This document shows positions 23,442 to 33,957 of a stretch of 64,000 nt of DNA, in pieces (positions within the stretch are counted from its first letter, which is position 1; every line of letters begins with the position of its first letter). The stretch spans positions 112,712,568-112,776,567 of the forward strand of contig CM077153.1 in NCBI GenBank assembly GCA_039583875.1, written 5' to 3'. Both the position numbers and the translations under genes were made by a program. Source of the stretch: Platanthera guangdongensis. Lineage: Eukaryota; Streptophyta; Magnoliopsida; Asparagales; Orchidaceae. The notes under the pieces were generated by a model, which did not search any database, had not been told where the DNA came from, and was given only the letters and a program-made list of their open reading frames with translations.

Positions 23442-23449
23442 TATAAATA
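23442..23449 (+). promoter_or_regulatory. TATA box of aORF1 in element B
   Basis: TATAAATA on the plus strand, 91 bp before the ATG at 23533. The same box stands at the same distance in C (40043-40050, minus) and F (49457-49464, minus). Confidence 0.62.
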
Positions 23450-23532
23450 TCATCGGAGGGGTTGGAATTGTCAAAAGTATCAACAACACGGGTCGTTATT
23501 CACCTCTTGAGGTTTCAACTTTGCAGTCCGGC

Positions 23533-25505
23533 ATGGTGAGACTCGGCGCATTCTTCACTAGCCTGACTACAAAAAACGAAAAACCAATAACGCCGATGAA
23601 AACTAAGAAAGTGATAAAGAGAGTTACGAGAGGGGAGCCTGTCCACTCTACTGGAGAGAGTTCTCATAGCAAGAAGCCTGCTGAGGAAGCAGCCCGCCAT
23701 GCTGATGTGCGTGTGCGTAGGAAGGAGGATGCCACCGCATCTCACACTGAACAGCTGTCAAAAAGTGTGGATAAGACGTTAAATCTGTCAGACACTGCCC
23801 ACACTCAGAAAACGGCGAAGTTGGCGGACACGGTTTGCACAAACAATGAATAGAAGTGTCATCCCCCAACGCCCAGCAGCCCATTGTTAACCTTGATGAA
23901 GATAGGCGGTCTGCAAGAGATGAATTCGGGGAAGGCGTGCCTTCAAAGGCATTGGTTGCTGCAAACCTTGAGACAATCTGCGAGAGCTAGCCAGATTTAG
24001 GGAAGGCTGCCACGGACTCTGCTGAGAAAAAGGCCCCTTCTGGAAAGAAGAGGAAGAGGGACAAGTCCACTGTAGCCGAGCGGGTTGAAATGAAGTAGCA
24101 GGCGATGAAAGAGAAAAATATCTCCGTGTGGACTGGAGATGCGGACTTGCAGCACAGGCCTCATGAAAAAGAAGTTCCTGAAAGCGACTTAGTTACACCG
24201 GAGGCCCAAGTCCAGGGAGACAATTCCCTCTCCATGGTCAGTTTGTCCACTACAGAGATACTAAATTCTATAGACGTCGAACAACTTGATCTCATCAACA
24301 AATCTTTGCTGGATGTGCTGCATCCTGAGGTAGAAATCTTGGGAGTTAAGATCAGTGAGCTCCCTTCCTTATCCGCTGCTGAGGAAAAAGAGAAGGAAAA
24401 AATGAAAGAGAAGATAGCGGAACAGAAGAAGCAGATCGCCGCCCATGTGGCTACGGTTGAGGCGGCCTCGAAGAAGGCCGCGGCGGACAAAGAAGCTGAA
24501 GATCTGTGGATTGCTGCAGAGCTGCTACAGATAGGTAACCTCCAACCGGCGCCTAAATACTTTAAGCGTCAGTGGCTTTACAGGTCGCCGCAGCGGAAGT
24601 GGAGGCCAATCAAGATCATCACCGAGACCGATGACATTGTTGTTTCCACAAGATCTGCAGCTGAAAGGAGAATCAAAGTCCATCGCGAATGGAAGAAACG
24701 GTTAAGCTCCTTTGACTCGGAGAGGGCAAGGCGGCGTATCTTCGATAGCCGGCAACTCGCTGCAGCTTTTGCCAAAAGTGATCTTTTATCTTGATACTTT
24801 GAGTCCGCTGCAGACTGTATTTGAATGTGAAATTGACCTTCTTTGTTGCAGGTAGAAAGTCACCACCGGGCTCTATCAAGGGTGGGGAGATTGTGATTAC
24901 ACTGAATACCGGAGTTGCCATGGGCTCGCATGATGAGTCTGCAAGAGGCGAGCAGCCCAGCCTGGATAACATCACAGAGTTAGAAAAGAAGTTTCAAGCC
25001 GAAATTCAAAAAATTAGAGCGGAGTTAATGAAGGCGGAAGAGCGCGAGAAGGCATCGGCGGAGCGCGAGAAAGCCTTAATGGACCAGATTGCCAATATCT
25101 CAAGGGCGCTGGAAAGGTCTGATAGAGAGAAGAAAAGGCTTGCTGATGATCTCCGCTTCTACAAAGGAAAGCACTTGGCGATGGCATGGGAGGAGAAAGG
25201 GAAGCGGGTTGCCGAGGTCGCTGATCAGAGATCGCAATTGCCAGATCGCGTCGCTCCATTGGCAGCAGCACTAGTAGAGGGTAGCAAGCACGCCGCGGAC
25301 GAGGAGCTAAGTCCGGCAAAATGAGTCGATGATTCCCCTGAGTCGGGTAGACCGAGAGGCCGCTTACATGCATCGTACCATTAACTCCATTCATCATCAC
25401 ATCTGTCGCTTGTATAGCGAAGTTCTTCAGATAATTGACCACGAAGCGCACTTGTGTAGGGACAGGATGGAGAGGTCAGCGCGAACTGAAAATAGAGACC
25501 GCTGA
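23533..25505 (+). pseudogene. Antisense gene 1 (aORF1) of element B
   Basis: Two-exon gene, plus strand, decayed. The start is MVRLGAFFTSL (23533), matching MARLGAFF in C. Exon 1 holds KTKKVIKRVTR, an NLS-like KKRKRDKSTV, the block ADLQHRPHEKEVPESDL, a coiled-coil segment (KEKEKMKEKIAEQKKQ), and RPIKIITETDDIVVST with HREWKKRLSSFDSERARR. A GT-AG intron is likely at 24778-24851 (74 bp; acceptor CTTTGTTGCAG; phase 1). Exon 2 is a strong coiled coil (ELEKKFQAEIQKIRAEL...REKKRLADDLRFYKGKHL). Stops occur near 23850 and 24098; a frameshift near 25322 moves the conserved end (SRVDREAAYMHRTIN) to another frame, ending at 25503-25505. It has no match I recognise among named proteins outside such elements. 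It lies opposite in direction to gag-pol of the same element. Confidence 0.8.
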
Positions 25506-25950
25506 GTCCGCAAAACTGCGAACTATTTGATTTTTTGATGTATAATTATTTGTGCTTTAAACAATGCTCTATGTTGTTGCTTGTCATGAACTGTACTGTG
25601 ATTTATGCGGACTAAGTAAGATATCCGCATATTCTATTGCTAATTTGTGCTTGTGCTGTGATCTGTGACGAACTGTGCGGACTAATGTTGTGTCCGCTTC
25701 TCAGAATTTAACTTATGAATGTCTACAGGTGGGAAGTTTCGCGGGCCGTGCGGACTGAAACTGTGTCCGCTTTATTTTATGCTTTGGACCTGGCAGGTAT
25801 TCCGGAGACTTAAAATAGCAAAGAGGGCGGACTCGAGTTTTGTGTCCGCGTTGTTTTTATTTTTGCTGTATGAAAAGCTGTGGTGCGAACTTTGCGGACT
25901 TGATAGTCGAGCTGCGCGGCCTGGACAAAAAGCTGTCAGACCTCCGCTAC
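25506..25950. other. Spacer between aORF1 and aORF2 of B, motif-rich
   Basis: Non-coding. It holds the 3' end of aORF1 transcripts and the promoter region of aORF2. It is packed with GCGGACT and TCCGC repeats, often in pairs such as GCGGACTAATGTTGTGTCCGC-like units near 25677-25697, 25748-25770 and 25826-25849. I saw no other feature. Confidence 0.6.
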
Positions 25951-25958
25951 TATAAATA
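25951..25958 (+). promoter_or_regulatory. TATA box of aORF2 in element B
   Basis: TATAAATA, 69 bp before the likely ATG at 26020. Equivalent boxes lie 64 bp (C, 37525-37532) and about 45 bp (D, 56699-56706) before the homologous starts. Confidence 0.6.
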
Positions 25959-26019
25959 TTGCCCTGTTGTCTCTTCTATGCCGGAAAATAACTGTAAGAG
26001 GATCCTGCGGCCTGTAGAC

Positions 26020-27658
26020 ATGGTGTCCGTCAGAACTGATGCTGCGGTTGCTTTCCACGCTGCCGATCACAGGAAATGTACTTTGACGGAGGCCGGCCTT
26101 GATGCCTTTATTGAGAGACATGTGGTGTACTCCGCTCTGCTTATCCGCCTTCCTGTGCATGAAGAAAGATTAAACTTTTCGACAGCGACCCAGATCGCAG
26201 TGCCTATCAACCACTTTGATAGCGGATTCAGATTCCCACTGCTATGGGAGATGGTAGAGATATTCGAACACTACGGGATGGTGTCAGGCCAGCTGGCGCA
26301 TAACACCCTCGCTACCATTTATAGCTTCCTTTCTTAATTGCGGTCTGAGAAGATTACTTTCTCCCTTGACATATTCCGCAAGATCTTCTCAGCTCGCTCA
26401 ATAACTACGTCTGGAGGCCGCCCTTACAAAGGGGTGATGTATTTCTACTATAGAGGAATGAAGGTCACGGGTCTGCCAAACAAGATCCATAAATGGACTT
26501 TAAGGTTATTGATCTTCGAGGGCGACCTCGGGTTTGTTCAAACCTATCCGAAGAAGCGCGCGGACTCCGCCTTCAAGAGTGTCCGGCTAAATGCGGCGGA
26601 GCTTGCCATTGTTGAGTTCCTTGCTGGAGCCAGGCTGGACACAAAGCACTATAACCCGCTGCTGGCGGGCTTGGGTGACTTAAATCGCGAAGAAAGTAAG
26701 CTTCTGCGGACTCACTCTTGTATCCGCTGCGACCTGTATGCTAACACGTTCTTTTTCTTCCAGCAACCTTGGCTGTGCCCGCAAACCTGCCACAAACGCC
26801 AAGCGAATTTACCCCTACACAGAGGGAAAGAAAACAAGAAGTCGCAAGAAAAAGGAAAGAAGAGGGGGATCCTACGGCAGACTGCTTCTCTTTAGAAAGC
26901 TTCGTGATATAGGGCTTTGGTAAGCATCAGAAGGATCTGAGTGGTAACCCGATGATCCACTGACACGCCAAGAATAAACATGTCCGCCTATCTACTGCGC
27001 TACCTTCATCGAAGAATTCGTAAATCACCCGTCATGCGCATGCTGCGATCTCCGCGCTCTACTGGAAGCGCAACCTAAGCGACCTAAAGAAGGTTGCTCC
27101 TGCCGACCTCCCTCTGCTGGCCGCCCAGGAAAGCGTGAACAGCGCTGTTACCAACCACTTTGTCTGTTCGCTGACAAGGGATCTATTTAGGCAGAATAAC
27201 TAACTTCAAGAAGAGGTGAAGTTGGTAAAGGAAAGAAACAAATGGCTAGGGAAAAGAGTTGCTGCGCAGAAAGAAGAGCTGGCGGTAAGCTTGTCTATTT
27301 TATGTCACTCTGTTTGAAGTCTGCGGCGAGTTGACATTTGTGCCTTTGCCTTTTGCAGGTCGTGTACGACTTGGAAAATGATAACTTCCAGGCCGCTATG
27401 CTCCCCTTTGTGAAGGAAACCGTTGAGATTGCAATCGAGCGATTTGTCTGCGGCGGCTTCGCAAAGGAAGGGGTGGATGGTGTCCCTTTTCTGCAGCTCT
27501 TCCCTGAGCTGAAAGAGCAGGTCGCAGCGATGGAGCAGACTGCCAAAGTAAAAGACGTCATTGTTGAGGAGCAAGGAGAAGAAGAAGGAGAAGAAGGAGA
27601 AGAAGATGGAGAAGAAGAAGAAAACGGAGAAGGCGGAGAAGCCAAGACAATTGCCGAC
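26020..27658 (+). pseudogene. Antisense gene 2 (aORF2) of element B, split by element C
   Basis: Homolog of the intact aORF2 in C and D; it resembles the plant 'putative gypsy type transposon' (Transposase_28) family. The start is chosen at MVSVRTDAAVAFH by alignment with MVSAWTDAAVAFH in C. Exon 1 (26020-26695) contains QIAVPINHFDSGFRFPLLWE, EHYGMVSGQL and LPNKIHKWTLRLLIFEGDLG; a TAA at 26335-26337 replaces the Tyr of FVSYLRSEK. Introns are 26696-26763 (68 bp) and 27285-27358 (74 bp), both GT-AG and at the same places as in C and D. Exon 2 is frameshifted (near 26895-26930). Exon 3 ends in an acidic, Glu-rich tract and is cut by element C at 27658, resuming at 40907. Its role is not known. 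Confidence 0.82.
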
Positions 27659-28414
27659 TGTTAACCCCTCAGTCCGCAACATCCTCCCAGGTTCCGAAGC
27701 CCCCTTTTCAACAGGCGCGGACACGATTTGTCAGTCCGCCCAGTCCGGCAGTATCACCAATCGGACACCAAGGATGGTACCCCGACAGCGGACACAATAC
27801 CCTGTCCGCGCAGTCCGCCAGCGCTTGGGGTATCAGGTTCTCTACAGCGGCGGACGCAGTGTCTCGTCCGCCCAGGCCGCCACCCTCCAACAGGCTCGCG
27901 CCCAACAGTAGTGGAAGCTCTAGTCCGCGAGCCCAGTCCGCCCCTTCTGCGCGGACTGGCGTGTTCCTTCTTTTTTGCTTCCCGTCACTACTGCCCGGTT
28001 CTCCTATACCCCGGGCAGTCGGTTATTTTAGCCCTGCCCGTTTGGGCAGGCCCCCTATCCTATAAATAGGGGGGAGGTGGTGCACCCAAGGCACGCTGAC
28101 TCGGACCCAGGATCCTACTTGTTACAGGCTGCAGAATCGAATCCTGTGCCTTGCGGACTCCCATTTGCTCTGCTCTCAACCTTTTCCTTTCGCTTGTAAC
28201 CAAATTCTTCTTCAATCAAGGGAAAGCCCGTCACAAGAGAGGCATTCAGGCCGCGACGGGCGAAGTCTGTTGTTGACGTGGTTCACGGCCCTGCTCTTCT
28301 TCCAGCCCTCATCCGCTTAGTAGGTCGCTACTCGCAGTCTCCCTATTCCCCGGTGTTCGAACCGTTAGCTGGTGTTTCTCGACCCCCCCCCCCTTGTGTT
28401 TTCGTGCATCAACA
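27659..28414 (+). repeat. 5' LTR of element C
   Basis: 756 bp, TGTTAACCCCTCAGTCCGC ... TTTTCGTGCATCAACA. The U3 end is like B and F (AGTCCGC motifs), while the U5 end (AACACCAGCTAACGGTTCGAACACC) is like A, D and G, so this LTR is a mosaic. A poly-C run is at about 28383-28393. Confidence 0.95.
28034..28068 (+). promoter_or_regulatory. LTR promoter of C: hairpin and TATA box
   Basis: TATAAATA at 28061-28068, preceded by a perfect inverted repeat CCTGCCC-GTTT-GGGCAGG (28034-28051). A second inverted repeat, CTGCCCGG ... CCGGGCAG, lies at about 27990-28019. The same arrangement is in every Tat-like LTR here. It directs transcription into gag-pol and so sets the element's sense strand. In the 3' LTR the TATA is at 40542-40549. 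Confidence 0.8.
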
Positions 28415-28437
28415 GTTAGCACGCGGCCTTCAGATAC
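28415..28437 (+). other. Primer-site candidate of element C (not a TGG-type site)
   Basis: Directly after the LTR end there is no TGG. Instead a block is conserved in B, C, D and G; its complement reads close to GATCTGAAGGTCGCGTG in D and ATCTGAAGGCCGCGTG here. That resembles the anticodon-stem, variable-loop and T-arm stretch of a tRNA, not its 3' end, which would fit a half-tRNA primer. This is inference from memory of tRNA layout. Confidence 0.4.
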
Positions 28438-28466
28438 GAGTAGTATTTTGAAATCAGCGGACGAAG

Positions 28467-31400
28467 ATGTCAGATCGCAGAGCCCGCTCCTCAGACCGCT
28501 CCAGCTCTTCAGAGGACTCTCTTTGCGACGCGATTGAGCAAGCTCGCCTTGAGGCCGAGCAGTCCCGCCAGCAGACTTACCAGCGTCTTGACACAATCAG
28601 CCAAGCTCTGCTCGCGCTGGCCCAGCGGCTTGCTCCTCAGGCCGCAGCGGACCCAGCGAACTCGCCAGTCCGCCAGACCCCAGCTCGCCGAACTCCGCTT
28701 CGGCAGTCGCCAGCAACTCCTCGGAACCCAGCTCAGTCCGCTGCCCCTCTGCGCCCTCAGGAGGTGCAGTTCGCTTTCAGAGATTTCTTCAGAGAAGCTG
28801 CCAGGGGCACTCCAGCCCGCCAGCTCCATTTTGCTGACCGCCAGTCCGCCGAGCCCGCGGACTCCCCGGCTCCAGTCCGCCCATTCTACCCCGCAGAGTT
28901 CGAGACCCCGTCTCCCTTTGTCGACCAAATTCGATTGGAATCGGCCCCGAGCAACTTCAGGGAGCCTCGCATCCCATTCTATTCAGGAGCGACAGATCCA
29001 GTTTCTCACCTCCAAGCATTTGAGGGGGCAGTTGCTTTGAGATGCCTCTCAGATGCAATTAAGTGTAAACTGCTGGTTACCACTCTCGAAGGACAAGCGA
29101 GAGAGTGGTTCTACGAGCTGCCTTCGGGCACAATCTCTTCTTTTGCAGAGCTTCGTAGCTAGTTACTGCTGAGGTTTGCTACCTCAAGGAAGAGGAAGAA
29201 TGGGCCAGCTGCCCTATTTGAAATCAAGCAAAGGGATAATGAATCGGTGGCGCGATTCGTTGATCGCTTTCAGAGAGAGATCCAGGGGGTCAGGAATGTA
29301 AACCCCGATTATTATAAGATCGCCTTGATCCATGGCCTCCGGGAAGGCCCTCTGAAGTTTAAAGCAACAACCAAGGCACCTGAGACTTATCAGGAGTTGA
29401 TCGCCATAGTCAACCATTTCATTGAAGGAGAAAATGCCAATCCGACTTACGTCTCATCCCTGACAGCCAAGGCTGAAGGAAGGGATGCCTCCGCTTCTTC
29501 CTCCCGTGGCAAGCCCCCTCGCCCAGACTTCCAGCCTCCGTCTCAAAGAGGCAGGAACTTCCGCAACAAGAAACCTTTCCAAGGCCATCAACAGTTTCAT
29601 GAGCAGAGACTGCCGTTGGCCGCCACTCCCACCGTTCCATTGCAAGCTCTACCCATCCTCCAACAAGCAGCCTTGCCTGCTCCGATCCAATTTGATGAAA
29701 GCCCCATGGAGGACGCTGCAGATCTGGACCTTGACGAATTCATCCAGATCCTGCAAAGGAGATCAGAAGAAAAGAGGCAAGAGCCTCAAAAAATGTGGAA
29801 GCCAAGGAATAATACACAATACTGCCAGTTCCACAAGGAAAAGGGCCATCTGACCGAGGACTGCAAGGCCCTTCCCGCGCTGATAGAGAAGTTGCTTGCC
29901 GAGGGCAAGATCGACCTGGCCAAGAAGGATTCTCCTTCCTCTGCGAAGCCATCCACCTCAAAGGGCAAAGAGGTAGCTGAGGCATACCAGGAATGTGTGG
30001 ATGTAGAGGACGAAGGCCGTCTGGGGCCGATCAACGTCCTGGTGGAGTGCTTCGATGCAGATGATGAAGGGGTTCTAGGACGCCTCTTCTTCATCCACGG
30101 TGGAGCAGGGGCCGAGTCCACACGGAAATTGTCAATTTCAAGGGTCACCCAGCCAGAGGTGGCCTCTTCTTCCGTTGCTCCTCCAAGAGAGGTCGTCACC
30201 TTTGGTCCAGAAGATCTGCCTCAAACAGCCAACCCATTTGATGATGCAGTTGTAATCAAGGCTGTGCTTGGAGACTTCACAGTAGATAGAATTCTTGTTG
30301 ACACAGGGAGCTCGGTCAACCTCCTATTCAAGTCTACCTTTGAGGCCCTGAGGACTGGAAAGCCTCTGCTTTCCACTGAGGGGCCACTCTATGGTTTCTC
30401 GGGAGAGAGGAAAGAGGTGGAGGGCAGCGTCATCCTGCCCGTGAAGCTTGGAGGGGCGATTAAGCAAAATCAGTTCATAGTGGTTGACGCCCCCAGCAGC
30501 TACCATGCCATCTTCGGCAGGCCCCTGTTGAACAAGTATCGAGCAGTGATTTCCACTTACCACCTGGCCATAAAGATCTTTGTCGATGGAAGGATGTGCC
30601 GGGTCAGGAGCGACCCAAGAAGAGCAAGGGAGTGCTACGTCCGCACTGTCAACGTGGTTGAAGCCAGCCCTTCCCTTGCTCCAGCAGAAGCTGCAGAAGC
30701 CTCTCCCAGTTTAGAAGTTGCTGCTGATGAAGGTGCTCACCTGGAACCTGCCCAGGTGACGCAAGGAGTCCCCATTACTGAGGGGGAGGAGAGGAAGCTC
30801 TCCATCAACTCGGAGCTACTTGAAGATCAAAAGGCTGAGTTGATTTCCTGCTTGCTGAACAATTTGGATGTCTTCGGCTGGTCAGCAGAAGACATGCCAG
30901 GGGTGGATCCTGATGTTGCATGCCACCACTTGAACGTTGATCCCGGCTGCAAGCCCATACAACAAAAGAAGAGGGACATTGCCACAAAGCTTGCTGAACC
31001 AATAAGGGAGGAGGTCGCAAAGCTCCTCAAAGCAAATTTTATTAAAGAAATTCAATATCCTACCTGGATTTCTAATGTTGTAATGGTTAAGAAACCAGGA
31101 AGAAAGTGGCGAATGTGTATAGATTTCACCAAACTTAATAAAGCATGCCCTAAAGATTGCTACCCCTTGCCTTGGATAGATTCTTTAGTTGATTCCGCGG
31201 TAGGGTACTCTTACATGAGTTTTCTAGATGCGTTTTCTGGTTATCACCAGATAAGAATGCATAAGCCTGACGTTCCTCACACGTCATTCATTACTAATGA
31301 TGGCTGTTATTGCTACCTTGTGATGCCCTTTGGGCTTAAGAATGCTGGTGCCACTTACCAACGGATGATGGACCGTGTGTTTAACCATCAGAAAGGGAGG

Positions 31401-33957
31401 AACCTAGAAGTGTATGTAGTCGATCTCTTGATTAAGAGTAAGTCGTTTTCACTGCACTTGCGAGACCTAGCAGAGACGTTCGCTACTCTGCGTAGGTATA
31501 AAATGAAGCTCAATCCTTTGAAATGTACATTTGGGGCGAGTAAGGGGAAGTTTCTTGGTCATCTCCTTACTCCGGAAGGGCTTGCCCCCAACCTTGATAA
31601 AGTAAAAGCCATCCTTGATATGCCTGCCCCTCGTTCGCCAAAAGAAGTTCAGCAGTTAGGGGGGAGGCTAGCAGGCCTTGCGAGATTTCTCTCTCGGGTT
31701 GGAGATAGGAGTGCTCCATTCTTCAAAACTCTCCGAGGGGCATCCAAGTTTGAGTGGACGGAGGAGTGCTCCCAGGCTTTTGAGCAGTTGAAGATGCAAC
31801 TAACCTCAGCACCCCTACTTCAGAGTCCTCGGCCAGGAGAGATTCTTTTCTTATGCCTAGGGGTTGGCCCCGAGGCCGTCAGCTCCGTTCTTCTTCGGGA
31901 AGAGAGCAGAAAGCAATTTCCAATTTATTATGTTAGCGAAATCCTGAAGAGTGCTGAGATGCGGTATCCAATTTTGGAAAAGTTAGCCTTGGCACTGGTC
32001 ATGTCGGCTCGCAGGCTCCGCCCATACTTCCAAGCACATTCAATTCAAGTTGTCACAGATCAGCCTTTGAAGGGTGTGTTAGAAAAGCCAGAACATTCCG
32101 GCAGACTAGCTAAGTGGGCAATAGAGTTGAGTGAATTTGAAATCTCTTATGTGCCCAAGACAGCCATTAAAGTTCAGGTCCTAGCAGATTTTCTGATCGA
32201 CATGCCAGAATCCAGTTCTGATCAGGCAGAAAGTTCACCTTTGGCTTGGACCATCTATGTTGATGGTGCCTAAGGTAGAAGTTCTTCTGGAGCAGGAGTG
32301 GTTCTCATCAATCCAAACGGAGTCAAGTTAGAGTAGGCCATCAGATTTTACTTTCCAGCAACAAATAATCAGGCCGAATATGAATCTTTGCTAGCAGGCT
32401 TGAGGCTCGCAAGGGAACTGGGAATTGATCATGTTCACATCAAAACCGATTCTCTGGTGATGGCGTCGCAAGTCCTCGGTAATTTTGAGACAAGAGAGCC
32501 AATCTTGAAGAAATACCTAGCTCTTGTGAAAGTAGAAGTTGGCAGGTTCAAGATCTTCACTATCGAGCACATCCCCAGAACAGAAAATGAGGAGGCCGAT
32601 TTTCTCTCTAAGTATGGGATGCCTTCAGGAGGAACAACTTCCGAGCTCTTCCGCCCGGCAGTGGTGGAAGGAGATTTGATGCAAGTAGACCAACGTGCCT
32701 CTTGGATGGACCCCTTCATCCTCTATCTGTCAACGGGAGATTATCATCATACGGTCAGAGATAAGAAAAAGTTCAGAATAAAAGCAGCTCATTACTTCCT
32801 AGTAGCGGGAGTCCTCTACAGAAAAACCTTTCTCTCTACCATGGCCCGGTGTGTTTCAGAAGAAGAAGCTTTCAGCTGTTTTGCAAGAGGTTCACTCAGG
32901 AGAGTGTGGGAGCCACTCGGGAGCAAGAACTCTTGAAAAACGAATCCTGCGGCAAGGCTATTTCTGGCCCACCATGAAGAGAGATTCAGAGATCTATGCC
33001 AGAAAGTGTGTTCAGTGCCAGAAGTTTGCTCCACTTCAGCATCAAGCAGCTCAGTCCCTCAGATCGATTGCAACTCCATGGCCCTTCGCAGTTTGGGGAA
33101 TGGACCTCCTCGGTCCTTTTCCCATGGAAAGCAGTCAACGGCGTTTTATCATCGTAATGATCGACTACTTCAGCAAGTGGATCGAAGCCAAGGCATTGGC
33201 CAAGACAACTACCCAGGTCGTCAGAAACTTCATTTGGGGAGAGATTGTCTGTCGGCATGGAATTCTAATGGCTATTATCACTGATAATGGGCCACAATTC
33301 AACAACTCTGAGATGATAGACTTTTGCAGGCAGATCGGAACAGAGCTGCGGTTTGCATCAGTTCATCATCCCAGAAGCAATGGCCAAGTAGAAGCAGCCA
33401 ACAAGCAAATCCTCAATTTGCTCAAAAAGAAAGTGCAGAATCTCAAGGGCAGCTGGGCTGATCAGCTTCCATCAGTTCTCTGGTCCCTTAGGACAACGCC
33501 ATCATCCGCAACTGGGGAGACTCCATTCAAGCTTTCTCATGGCTCAGAGGCACTTATCCCGGTTGAGTTTTAAGTCCCGTCACCCAGAGTTCTGCTTGCA
33601 AGAGAAGGCGTAGAGGACTGGCTTGAATTGAACAATGAAGAGATGAGGTTCAGCTTGGAACATGTTGAGGCCATCAGAGATCAAGCAGCCATAAGACAGG
33701 AAGAGGTCAAAAGAAGGATGGCCCGCTACTTTGATCAGAACGTGAGGATCAAACACTTCCAAGTGGGAGATCTCGTTCTAAAAAAGATTTATGCTGCTGC
33801 AAGAGCTGGTTCAACTGGAAAGCTTAATCCAAATTGGGTCGGCCCTTTTGTTATCAAAGAAGCGTTAAAAAGTGGCGCTTACCGCTTGCAAACATACGAA
33901 GGGGAGGATATACCACACACATGGAGCGGGGATGATCTCAAACGGTTCTATTCTTGA
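28467..33957 (+). pseudogene. gag-pol of element C (Tat lineage), several stops, RT active site mutated
   Basis: The longest coding block in the window; 29163-32273 is open. Start MSDRRARSS at 28467. Gag: disordered Pro/Arg-rich start, core with EPRIPFYSGATDPVSHLQAFEG-type motif, AREWFYELP, FVDRFQREI, EGPLKFKATTK, and the knuckle CQFHKEKGHLTEDC (C-x2-H-x4-H-x4-C). Protease VDTGSS near 30297. RT with KKPGRKWRMCIDFTKLNKACPKD, FLDAFSGYHQI, MPFGLKNAGATYQR; the catalytic YVDD reads YVVD (31413-31424). RNase H, then a second, archaeal-type RNase H (TIYVDGA ... NNQAEYESLLAGLRLAREL), a Tat-lineage hallmark. Integrase: zinc site near 32900-33030, core with GMDLLGPFP, TDNGPQF and NGQVEAANK, and the PHTWSGDDLKRFY end. 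Stops at 29160 (TAG), 32271 (TAA), 32334 (TAG) and 33571 (TAA), and a frameshift near 32860. It cannot encode a working polymerase. Confidence 0.93.
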
